Source of the DNA: Cyclobacteriaceae bacterium
GTDB lineage: Bacteria > Bacteroidota > Bacteroidia > Cytophagales > Cyclobacteriaceae
Direction: 5' to 3'
Length of the DNA stretch: 64,000 nucleotides
Assembly: GCA_028278225.1 (NCBI GenBank)
Contig: JANQEU010000075.1
Coordinates: 186,001-250,000 of the forward strand
Position 1 is the stretch's first letter, and the number at the start of each line of letters is the position of its first letter. Made by a program: the position numbers and the translations under genes. Under the pieces are notes generated by a model, which ran no database searches, was not told the origin of the DNA, and saw only the letters and a list, made by a program, of their open reading frames with translations. Shown here piece after piece: positions 17,007-25,700 of the stretch.

Positions 17007-17514
17007 AGTAACCTTTTAGTATTTCTCTAAGATTCATTTTGGCTCTGTGTATCAATGACTCCGTCGAAGATTTACTTTTTTCCAGGATCTTCCCGATCTC
17101 TTCATGGGATAGTCCTTCCACTTTGTGAAGTGTAAATGCAACTTTTTGACTTGACGGAAGTTGGTCGATGGCCCGGAAAAGAATCGCTGATTTTTCCTTA
17201 TTCTCAAGCGTAACTCCCGGGTGATAAAACATGTTTGAATCTTTCATTTCCATATCCAGCGACGCATAATCCACATTTCTTTTCAGTGCTTTTTGTTTCC
17301 TTAAGTGTTCCAGGCTTTTATTGACCGCAATCCGGTAGATCCAGGTTGACAGTGAAGACCTGTTTTCAAACTGTTCCATTTTCCTGTAGATCTCAATGAA
17401 AACTTCCTGGGCCAGGTCTTCAGCATCTTCGAAATTCTTCACAAGACTAAGGCAAGTATTAAAAACTTTGTCTTTGTTATCGCGAACGAGAGAACGAAAG
17501 TCTGCTTCAGTCAC
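16993..17514 (-). CDS. RNA polymerase sigma factor, ECF type
   Basis: A 173-residue sigma-70 family protein with region 2 (NTCLSLVKNFEDAEDLAQEVF, then FENRSSLSTWIYRIAVNKSLEHLRK) and region 4 (LPSSQKVAFTLHKVEGLSHEEIGKIL, KSKSSTESLIHRAKMNLREIL). It would direct transcription of its own cluster and unknown distant genes once released by the membrane protein encoded next. A Spy-like gene lies just upstream (31 bases) on the same strand, so the order is spy-like, sigma, anti-sigma, spy-like. Confidence 0.93.
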   Translation of the reverse strand: MTEADFRSLVRDNKDKVFNTCLSLVKNFEDAEDLAQEVFIEIYRKMEQFENRSSLSTWIYRIAVNKSLEHLRKQKALKRNVDYASLDMEMKDSNMFYHPGVTLENKEKSAILFRAIDQLPSSQKVAFTLHKVEGLSHEEIGKILEKSKSSTESLIHRAKMNLREILKGYYEKA

Positions 17515-17545
17515 AGAATAGCATTTGACCCAGGAAGTTAACTAA

Positions 17546-18004
17546 TTAAAAGCCATGAGGCCCTCCCGGATGGCGTTGATTTTTCATTCCCAGGCGCTGA
17601 TGCAAAAGATCAAACTTTACCTTTTGCTCCTCAGTGAGAATGCCGCGTACGTCCAGTTGATGGTATATCCGGGCTGTCATCTGTTGTTCTGACAAGTTCG
17701 AGATTTCATCGATCAAAACATCGATCTCCTTTTTTTCCGGATTATCGGAAGTAATGGAAGCCTGCAATTCAGCTCGTTTAATATTGAGTTGATTCTTCAG
17801 ACTTTGCATGCTTTTCATGTGCGCAAGTCGATACTCTTCTATTTGAGCTTTCTGATCCTCCGTCAGTTCCAGCCGGTCCAGCATATCGCCTTTTGCCTCG
17901 CGTCTCTCACGATTTTCCTGTGGACGATCTTTTCTTGGGCCTCTTTGGGCCATTACCAATGAACCTAGCATTAGTAATAAGACAAATGGAATTACTTTTT
18001 TCAT
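17546..18004 (-). CDS. Spy/CpxP-like periplasmic protein
   Basis: A 152-residue secreted protein: signal peptide MKKVIPFVLLLMLGSLVMAQ, a very basic linker, then a helical domain with the paired LTxxQ motifs LELTEDQKAQIEEYR and ILTEEQKVKFDLLHQRLG. The C-terminus is His/Gly-rich (GMKNQRHPGGPHGF), which could bind metal. It probably heads the operon with the ECF sigma gene. Family members act as periplasmic chaperones or metal/stress sensors; which applies here is not known. Confidence 0.82.
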   Translation of the reverse strand: MKKVIPFVLLLMLGSLVMAQRGPRKDRPQENRERREAKGDMLDRLELTEDQKAQIEEYRLAHMKSMQSLKNQLNIKRAELQASITSDNPEKKEIDVLIDEISNLSEQQMTARIYHQLDVRGILTEEQKVKFDLLHQRLGMKNQRHPGGPHGF

Positions 18005-18005
18005 T

Positions 18006-18037
18006 TCTAACTATTTTAAAGTCCTTTTGTAGTTAGA
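18006..18037 (-). promoter_or_regulatory. Inverted repeat in the leader of the Spy/sigma operon
   Basis: TCTAACTA (18006-18013) and TAGTTAGA (18030-18037) are perfect 8-base arms. In the transcript one arm lies one base before the AUG and the loop holds AAAGGA, a Shine-Dalgarno-like sequence, so the stem could limit translation; it could equally be an operator. Confidence 0.4.
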
Positions 18038-18091
18038 TGAAATCCGGGTGGTTAAACTTGCGCCGCTAATCAAAAAAATCCTTTCAAATAA

Positions 18092-18120
18092 TTTCTAATA
18101 ACTTTCATAATCTACATTCG
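18092..18120 (+). promoter_or_regulatory. Promoter candidate for the PIG-L deacetylase gene
   Basis: TTTC (18092-18095) and TACATTCG (18113-18120), separated by 17 bases, resemble the Bacteroidota -33/-7 pair with one mismatch in each. The start codon is 28 bases further on. Confidence 0.45.
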
Positions 18121-18147
18121 TAAGCCCATTTAACCGAAAACCAAATA

Positions 18148-20643
18148 ATGACTCTAATTAGAACGCTGTTTTCGTTCATTTCACTGTTCCTGCTTGCATT
18201 TGTCTTTGCACAAAAACCCAAATCCTACAATGCAGGGGAGGTCCGCCAGCAACTTAAAAAACTGAATATATTAGGCTCGGTGTTGTACGTCGCAGCACAT
18301 CCGGACGATGAAAATACCAGGCTAATTGCATACTTTGCCAATGAGGAGCTTTACCGTACGGCTTATTTATCAGCAACCCGTGGCGATGGTGGACAAAATT
18401 TGGTTGGTCCGGAAATCAGGGAAGAGCTGGGATTAATACGCACGCAGGAATTACTGGCGGCAAGAAAGATTGATGGAGGGCAGCAATTCTTCTCACGGGC
18501 CAATGATTTTGGGTATTCAAAACACCCTGATGAGACGCTGACAATATGGGATCGGGAAAAGGTGTTGTCTGATTTTGTCAGGGTGATCCGGCAATTCAAA
18601 CCTGATGTCATTATTACCAGGTTTACCACTATCCCAGGTGTAACACATGGTCATCACACCACCTCGGCAATTCTGGCGAGAGAAGCGTTTCATCTGGCGG
18701 GCGATCCGGAGGCATTTCCGGAACAACTGGACGATCTGGATCCATGGCAGCCGGAAAAGCTGTTCTGGAATACCAGTTGGTGGTTTTACAGAAGGACCGG
18801 ACAAAAGTTTGATACAACAGGTTTGAGATCAGTAGATGTAGGTGCGTATAATTATCTCCTCGGGAAATCGTATACTGAAATTGCCGCTGAAAGCAGATCC
18901 ATGCATAAGAGCCAGGGATTTGGGGCGACCGGAAGCAGAGGGTCGGAAATGGAGTATCTTAAACAATGGGAGGGAGATACCACAAAGCAGATATTTGATG
19001 GGATAGATACTTCGTGGGGAAGGGTTGAAAACAGTGAAGGTGTGGCTTTTCACCTTACTCAGGCTGAAAGAAATTTCGACCCCGGCAATCCCGGAAAGAC
19101 CCTGGATAATCTTTATAGCGCCAGGGAGGAACTACTAAAGTTACCTGACCAATTTTGGAAGGAAATAAAATTAAGTGAACTGGATGAGGTTATCAGGGCA
19201 GTTACCGGCACTTATTTGGAGGTAGTAACGAATGATTTTTCGTATGTCGCAGGGGACTCGATCACCTTTAAGGTAGAGGCCATCAGTCGGATAGACGCAA
19301 ATCTGGCATTGTCAGAGATCGTTGTTGAACCGCTTGGAATCGCAAACAGCATCGATCAGAAGCTGAAAGCAAATGCAAAATTTACTACTGATTTCAAGCT
19401 TGTAATCCCGGATGACATAGGCGTGAGTCATCCGTATTGGCTTAATGGGAATTCGACTTTAGGCATGTATCATGTGCCCGATGCATCGGATATCGGAAAA
19501 CCCGAGAATGACCCGGTATTTATTGCACGGTTCATTCTAAAATGGCAGGACCAGTACCTGGAATATGCGCAACCAGTATCATTCAAAAAGAATGATCCGG
19601 TCGATGGTGAAACCTACCGGCCTGTTGAAATCACCCCTCCGGTGATGATCAATTTGGATAGTGATATTATAGTGTTTGGAAATGGTAAGTCAAAAGATGT
19701 GGAGGCGAGAGTAATAGCGGGAAAAGACAGTATCCGTGGAAACCTGAAATTTGAGGTCCCTGATGGATGGGAGATCAGGCCCTCAGGCTTCCCTGTTGAA
19801 ATCGATCGTAAAAATCAGGAGATCACCTATACCTTCAGTATTACTCCCCCTGATGGAGCTCATGAGGTTTCTTTTGTGGCAAATGTGGCGTTGGAAGATG
19901 GAAGTATCTCCTCAAGGGGAAAGACAACTATTGAATACGACCATATCCCGACACAAACACTTTATCCGCCGGCAAGGATCAAGCTTGTAAAACTTGATCT
20001 CAAGACAAATGGTAAATTGATCGGCTACATAGAAGGCGCGGGCGATGCGATACCAAAGAATCTTGAACAGATAGGATATAATGTACAGATATTAGGAAAG
20101 GATCATGTCACCAGTTCGAATTTATCAAAATTTGATGCGGTGATATTGGGTGTTCGTGCGTTCAACACGGTAGATTGGCTTTCTTATAAAAACCATGAGT
20201 TGTTTAATTACGTGAAAGAGGGAGGTAATGTAGTCGTACAATACAACACAAGTCACAGATTGGTAACCCAGGATATTGCCCCATACCCATTGAAACTCTC
20301 AAGAGATCGCGTAGCCGTTGAATCAGCCGAAATCAGAATTTTGAATGAGGATCACCCTGTTTTAAACTATCCCAATAAGATCACTTCAAAAGATTTTGAG
20401 GGATGGGTTCAGGAAAGAGGACTTTATTTTCCGGGGGAGTGGGACGAGCGGTTCATACCGATCCTGAGTTCCAATGATCCGGGAGAAGATCCGAAGGATG
20501 GTGGGCTTTTGGTTGGGAAGTACGGAGATGGATATTACGTCTATTCCGGTTACTCCTGGTTTAGAGAGCTTCCGGCAGGTGTACCGGGAGCATATAGAAT
20601 TTTTACTAATCTGATTTCCTTAGGTAATGGTGAGCAACAATAA
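18148..20643 (+). CDS. Large exported PIG-L family deacetylase with C-terminal beta and GATase-like domains
   Basis: An 831-residue secreted protein (signal peptide ending FVFAQ). The N-terminal ~270 residues are a PIG-L/LmbE zinc deacetylase: VLYVAAHPDDENTRLIAYFA with AHPDDE, RGDGGQNLVG, and the second metal site GVTHGHHTTSAILAREAF. The middle is beta-rich, with an NPCBM/NEW3-like repeat around residues 490-590, and the last ~200 residues (FDAVILGVRAFNTVDWL, EGGNVVVQYNTSH) resemble a class I glutamine amidotransferase-like fold without a recognisable catalytic Cys. It would remove N-acetyl groups from a sugar conjugate. A symporter gene follows downstream. It is far longer than bacillithiol deacetylases (about 240 residues). 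Confidence 0.87.
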   Translation: MTLIRTLFSFISLFLLAFVFAQKPKSYNAGEVRQQLKKLNILGSVLYVAAHPDDENTRLIAYFANEELYRTAYLSATRGDGGQNLVGPEIREELGLIRTQELLAARKIDGGQQFFSRANDFGYSKHPDETLTIWDREKVLSDFVRVIRQFKPDVIITRFTTIPGVTHGHHTTSAILAREAFHLAGDPEAFPEQLDDLDPWQPEKLFWNTSWWFYRRTGQKFDTTGLRSVDVGAYNYLLGKSYTEIAAESRSMHKSQGFGATGSRGSEMEYLKQWEGDTTKQIFDGIDTSWGRVENSEGVAFHLTQAERNFDPGNPGKTLDNLYSAREELLKLPDQFWKEIKLSELDEVIRAVTGTYLEVVTNDFSYVAGDSITFKVEAISRIDANLALSEIVVEPLGIANSIDQKLKANAKFTTDFKLVIPDDIGVSHPYWLNGNSTLGMYHVPDASDIGKPENDPVFIARFILKWQDQYLEYAQPVSFKKNDPVDGETYRPVEITPPVMINLDSDIIVFGNGKSKDVEARVIAGKDSIRGNLKFEVPDGWEIRPSGFPVEIDRKNQEITYTFSITPPDGAHEVSFVANVALEDGSISSRGKTTIEYDHIPTQTLYPPARIKLVKLDLKTNGKLIGYIEGAGDAIPKNLEQIGYNVQILGKDHVTSSNLSKFDAVILGVRAFNTVDWLSYKNHELFNYVKEGGNVVVQYNTSHRLVTQDIAPYPLKLSRDRVAVESAEIRILNEDHPVLNYPNKITSKDFEGWVQERGLYFPGEWDERFIPILSSNDPGEDPKDGGLLVGKYGDGYYVYSGYSWFRELPAGVPGAYRIFTNLISLGNGEQQ

Positions 20644-20659
20644 ACAGTAAATAGAAAAT

Positions 20660-20800
20660 ATGAATCCCCCAGAGTACCCCAGAGATAAATATCATGACAG
20701 CCCACCTTTATTCAAAAGATGGATTCATATTTACATAGTAGTGATTGCACAATTCCTTGCAACACTATTCATTCTGCACTGTTATCCATCCTGGTTTTAA
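20660..20800 (+). CDS. Small single-helix membrane protein (46 residues)
   Basis: An ATG-initiated frame 16 bases after the PIG-L stop. The first ~20 residues are polar (MNPPEYPRDKYHDSPPLFKR) and the rest is one strongly hydrophobic helix (WIHIYIVVIAQFLATLFILH, then CYPSWF). Such a protein upstream of a sodium:solute symporter could be an accessory subunit or the start of a truncated gene; after its stop no frame continues the similarity. The hydrophobic helix makes translation plausible, but no family is recognised. Confidence 0.5.
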   Translation: MNPPEYPRDKYHDSPPLFKRWIHIYIVVIAQFLATLFILHCYPSWF

Positions 20801-20972
20801 ACCCGACCATCGAAGATGTTATTCAAGTACTTCCCGGGTATTATGAGATTTTCTCGTTGGGTTAAGATGATATTTTCAATGCCGGAACCAACCCAGGCGG
20901 TCCTGCACACCGGGATCCCGATCCGTCAACCTAAAAATCTAACCATCATTGCTTATTACGAGATTGGGTTAA
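20801..20972. other. Noncoding stretch before the symporter gene
   Basis: About 170 bases between the small ORF and the symporter start, part of a 329-base gap after the PIG-L gene. It holds no convincing frame, hairpin or -7 element. Confidence 0.5.
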
Positions 20973-22670
20973 ATGAACAATATTGATCTTATTGTCCTGG
21001 TATGGACACTCGTTTCCATTGTTGCCTATGGAGTTTGGAAAACACGCGGACAACAGAATATTCAAGGTTATTTACTTGGTGACAATACCCTCAAATGGGG
21101 GACCATAGGCTTGTCGGTAATGGCCACCCAGGCAAGTGCCATCACCTTTATTTCTACACCGGGACAGGCTTATGAAAGCGGTATGGGTTTTGTCCAGAAT
21201 TACTTTGGGCTACCCATTGCCCTGGTAATAGTTTCGATGGTATTCATTCCTATTTATTACAAACTAAAGGTATACACTGCCTACGAATACCTGGAGAGAA
21301 GATTTGATCTTAAAACACGGATGCTGGGAGCATTCCTTTTCCTGGTTCAAAGAGGACTGGCAGCAGGGATCACTATCTACGCGCCTGCCATCATTCTTTC
21401 TACAATCCTGGGTTGGGACCTTACCGGAACTATCCTGGCGACCGGATTTCTGGTTATCATTTACACGGTATCCGGGGGAACAAAGGCCGTAAGTATTACT
21501 CAAAAGCATCAGATGGCCGTCATCATGTGCGGGATGTTTGTAGCATTTGGTATGTTAATCTACTACATCTCCGATTTCATTGGGTTTGGTGATGCTGTGG
21601 AAGTTGCTTCCGTGCTGAATAAGACGCAGGCGATAGATTTTGATTTGAACTTTGAGAAACGCTATACTTTCTGGTCGGGAATTACAGGAGGACTGTTCCT
21701 CGCATTATCATACTTCGGTACGGACCAATCTCAGGTCCAGCGATATCTCGGTGGAAAGAATATTGCGGAGAGTAGGATGGGATTAATGTTTAATGCCATT
21801 TTCAAGATCCCGATGCAGTTTTTTATCCTGTTCGTGGGTGTTCTCGTATATGTGTTTTATATCTTTTATACGCCTCCCGTGCATTTCAAGGAGAAATCCC
21901 TGGAAATGGTCCGTGAAAGTCCGAGAGCTGGTGAATTAGCAGTTTTCGAATCGGAATATGAGGACATTATCAATAAAAGGAAAGAACTGTCAATTGCTTT
22001 TGCCAATGCGGAAAATGAAACTGAAAAAACACGCCTTTCGAACGAGTTGTTTCAGTCGGACAGAAGATCAGAGGAAATAAGAAGTGGTGTAAAAAATCTG
22101 ATTACTGAAATTGATTCCTCGACGAAAACCAAGGACTCGGATTATGTATTCCTTTCTTTTATATTGGGTTATTTGCCTCATGGCCTGATCGGCCTTCTCA
22201 TAGCTGTCATTCTATCTGCCGCGATGTCTTCAGTTGCGGGAGAATTAAATGCATTAGCTTCAACTACGGCAGTTGATTTTTACAAAAGAATATTTAAACA
22301 GGAGGAATCAGACAGACATTATTTAATGGCCAGCAAAACACTCACGCTATTATGGGGGATAGTTGCCATTTTATTTGCCCTTCTGGCCAAGAACTCCGAG
22401 AACCTTATTGAAGCCGTCAACATTGTGGGATCCATTTTCTACGGTCCGATCCTGGGTATTTTTCTGGTAGCATTTTTCCTCAAAAAAGTAGGTGGTTCAG
22501 CCACGTTTTACGCAGCTATAATTGCAGAGCTCTTTGTGATCACAAGCCATTTTCTGAGCCAGGCCGGATACTTTGAGCTCGGTTATTTATGGTACAATGC
22601 TATTGGTTGTGCAGGTACGGTCTTTCTGGCATTGATACTTGATCAGTTTCCGCCTATGAGGAAGGTTTAG
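20973..22670 (+). CDS. Sodium:solute symporter (SSS family)
   Basis: A 565-residue inner membrane protein with about 13-14 helices. Family features include GYLLGDNTLKWGTIGLSVMATQASAITFISTPGQAYESG at the first helices, YTAYEYLERRFDL, and GGLFLALSYFGTDQSQVQRYLGGKN. Residues ~305-392 are a hydrophilic, highly charged and probably coiled-coil insertion between two helices, found in some Bacteroidota members. Sodium-coupled uptake of a sugar or other organic solute is expected; the neighbouring deacetylase suggests an amino sugar or its conjugate, which is only inference. Confidence 0.93.
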   Translation: MNNIDLIVLVWTLVSIVAYGVWKTRGQQNIQGYLLGDNTLKWGTIGLSVMATQASAITFISTPGQAYESGMGFVQNYFGLPIALVIVSMVFIPIYYKLKVYTAYEYLERRFDLKTRMLGAFLFLVQRGLAAGITIYAPAIILSTILGWDLTGTILATGFLVIIYTVSGGTKAVSITQKHQMAVIMCGMFVAFGMLIYYISDFIGFGDAVEVASVLNKTQAIDFDLNFEKRYTFWSGITGGLFLALSYFGTDQSQVQRYLGGKNIAESRMGLMFNAIFKIPMQFFILFVGVLVYVFYIFYTPPVHFKEKSLEMVRESPRAGELAVFESEYEDIINKRKELSIAFANAENETEKTRLSNELFQSDRRSEEIRSGVKNLITEIDSSTKTKDSDYVFLSFILGYLPHGLIGLLIAVILSAAMSSVAGELNALASTTAVDFYKRIFKQEESDRHYLMASKTLTLLWGIVAILFALLAKNSENLIEAVNIVGSIFYGPILGIFLVAFFLKKVGGSATFYAAIIAELFVITSHFLSQAGYFELGYLWYNAIGCAGTVFLALILDQFPPMRKV

Positions 22671-22786
22671 AAGCTGATTGATGGCCGGAAGCCGGAAGTC
22701 AGAAGTTGGGAAAGCCGCTAACTCCCGCTCACATCCCAAAGGCAATTTATCTTTGTGGGAATGGAGAAAAAAATTCAGGGTTACAG

Positions 22787-25700
22787 ATGGTGAAGAACTT
22801 GTGCATCTTTCTGTCAATGCTGGTTTGCAACATTCAACTGAATGCCCAGAAATCACAGGAAACCAGCAGAAGTTTTTTCTTCATTCAAAATTCAGTTGAT
22901 CAAAATATCTTTTATGATCAGATAGAGGCAATCCTGCTTGACAAAGATGGATTTCTATGGCTTGCTACTTCGACCGGTCTGTATTCATTTGACGGACATG
23001 AATACAATGCTTTCATGCATAATCCGGAATCGAGATCCTCGATATCAGAGAATTTCTCCACCACCTTGTTCGAAGACGAGGCCGGGAAAATTTGGATCGG
23101 TACATTTAACAATGGCCTCAATGTATTTGACAAGCAGACCAATACTTTCTATGTGTATCGAAGAGACCCGAATTCAGTAAGTTCAGTAGCTGACAACAAA
23201 ATTCCGAGGAGATCCCGCGTCATAGCCCAGGATGCCGATGGATTTGTTTGGATCAGTACGCAAGATGTGCTTAACAAAATAGATCACAGAACTAAATCCG
23301 TAGAAAGGCATATCATCGGTTTTGAAAACCAAATTCTATACAATGACGTGGATCATACGTTTTGGCTGGGGAGTGAAACATTAAAACAATATTCACCCGG
23401 GAAAGGCCTGATTGATCTGGGACTTACCACTAATTCTTTTAACGAGATAACCGAACTCGAAACTGATCTGTTCAATAATGTTTGGTTAGGAACGAATAAG
23501 GGCATTTTCATCTACCTGACAGAAGAAAAAACTCTTGTTCCGCTTAATGAATATTTAGATACCGGTTCGGATTCGCTTCCCACCACGGTCATTCGCGGAC
23601 TTTACCGGGATGTCAATGGCAACATCTGGTTCGGGTCTGGCAAGAAAATTTATATAGCTGAAGTTTCCACGGGTAGGACCACTGTTTTGAAATACAATGA
23701 ATCAATATCAAACGGGATACTGGATGAAGAAATCAGGGGTATATATGGAAATCAAAACGGATTAATCTATATCACCTACCAGTCCAGAGGAGTGACAAGC
23801 ATTCAAGTGAATACCAATCATTTCAGGAATCTGGGAGATCAGGACATTTTAATCAAGGGATCGAGTTTAAGCAATGTACGGTCTATTTATCAGGATCAGG
23901 AGAATAATTTGTGGCTGGGCACCTACAATCATGGCCTGATCAGGTTTCACCCGGAAAAGGAAACAAAACAATTCGTACACAATGTTCTTGATTGCAATAC
24001 CATTACCTCTAATTTTATTACCGCGATATTGATTGACTCCCGGAACAGACTGTGGGTTGGATCTTTTGAGAATGGTTATGCCTACACAGAAAATCAATAT
24101 AACCCGGGATCAATTTCCTTTTCACGTTCAGAGACTACTGATATAGAAATCCACGAGTTTTATGAGGATAAGGCCGGCAATATATGGATTGCAACCAATG
24201 AAGGACTATTTATTCATGATAGAACGGATGAATCTGCCAGGCGATATGGCGAAAGATACGGTGAAGATAAACTGGTTCAGAATATCAATGTTCAATCGAT
24301 GTTGTTTGAAGAGCCCAATGTTCTTTGGTTTGCCAGTTGGAATAAGGGTATTGGACGCCTTGAAGTTAATTCGATGTTTGGAAATGCAAATCGGAAAGAC
24401 TCCCTGTATCTCTTTGAAAATATTTTTGATATCGAAGGAAGCAGGTTGGATAATAGATTCATAAATCTGTCCCGTGACCCGGATGGGAATTTTTGGGTTG
24501 CTTCGAGCTCCAATGGTTTGATAAAGATGACGGTTGGGGATTCTGTTCGATTTCAAAAATATGATATTTCCAAAGGCGCCCCCTCCAATACAATTTATAG
24601 TATTGTTTTGGATAAAACAGGTTTCCTTTGGATAAGTACAACCTATGGTCTTGGAAAATTCGATCCTGATCAGGAGCGGTTCTTTAACTACTTCAAAAGC
24701 GATGGCCTGCTTTCCAACTCATTCATATGGGATTCCCATTTTCAAAGTGAAGATGGAGAAATCATGTTTGGGAGCATAAAGGGACTGACCAGATTCTATC
24801 CGGATAGTATCAGGCAGATTAACCCTTCAATTCAGGCCTATTTGACAAAGCTCTACATCAATCATTCTGAAATTGAGGTGGGACAGGTGATTAATAACAG
24901 AGTTCTTCTTGATAAAAATATTCGGTTTCTGGACGAACTAACATTGACTCACAGGGAGATCAATTTTTCCATTGAATTTGCCGCACTTAACGTCCCTAAT
25001 CCCGCGGAGGTAAAATTTAGCTACAAACTGGATGGCATGGATAAAGATTGGATTCAAACCGTATCCGCAAGCAGGCTGGCTACATATACGAACCTTCGGC
25101 CCGGTACCTACTTCTTCAGAGTACGTGCAACCCGAAATGCAAGTGAATGGAGTGAACCAACTGTAAATCTGGAGATCAATGTTCTGCCACCATGGTGGGA
25201 AACTACCTGGGCATACAGCCTGTATGCGTTGGTGACAGTCCTGATTATATATTCAGTACAACGGGAGTTTGTGCATCGCACTAAACTCAGACATAAACTG
25301 GAGCTGGAAACCTATAAGCACGAAAGAGACAATGAATTGAACAAGGAGAAATTCAAGTTTTTCACGAACCTATCCCACGAGTTACGTACCCCTTTAACAT
25401 TGATTTTGGGTCCGTTGGCCAGGATGCTTGGAAAAAGGGAAGTTAACAATCGTGTCCGCCAGAACTTACTATTAATTCAGAATCAGGCACTTCGTCTCCA
25501 GAATCTGACGAATCAACTCATGGATTTCAGAAAATATGAAATTGAAAATTTAAAACTGAGAGCAGCGGAGGGGAACGTAATAAATTTTATAGAGGAGATC
25601 TTTGTCGCCTTTCGTCAGCACGCAAAAATTAAACAAATCAATTTCAAGCTGAATCTTGAAATCGAGTCTTTGATGATGTACTACGACAGGGACAAACTTG

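Noticed and set aside
18148-20643. Annotation as the bacillithiol deacetylase BshB
   Set aside because: The PIG-L domain is right, but the protein is exported and 831 residues long, whereas BshB is cytoplasmic and about 240 residues.
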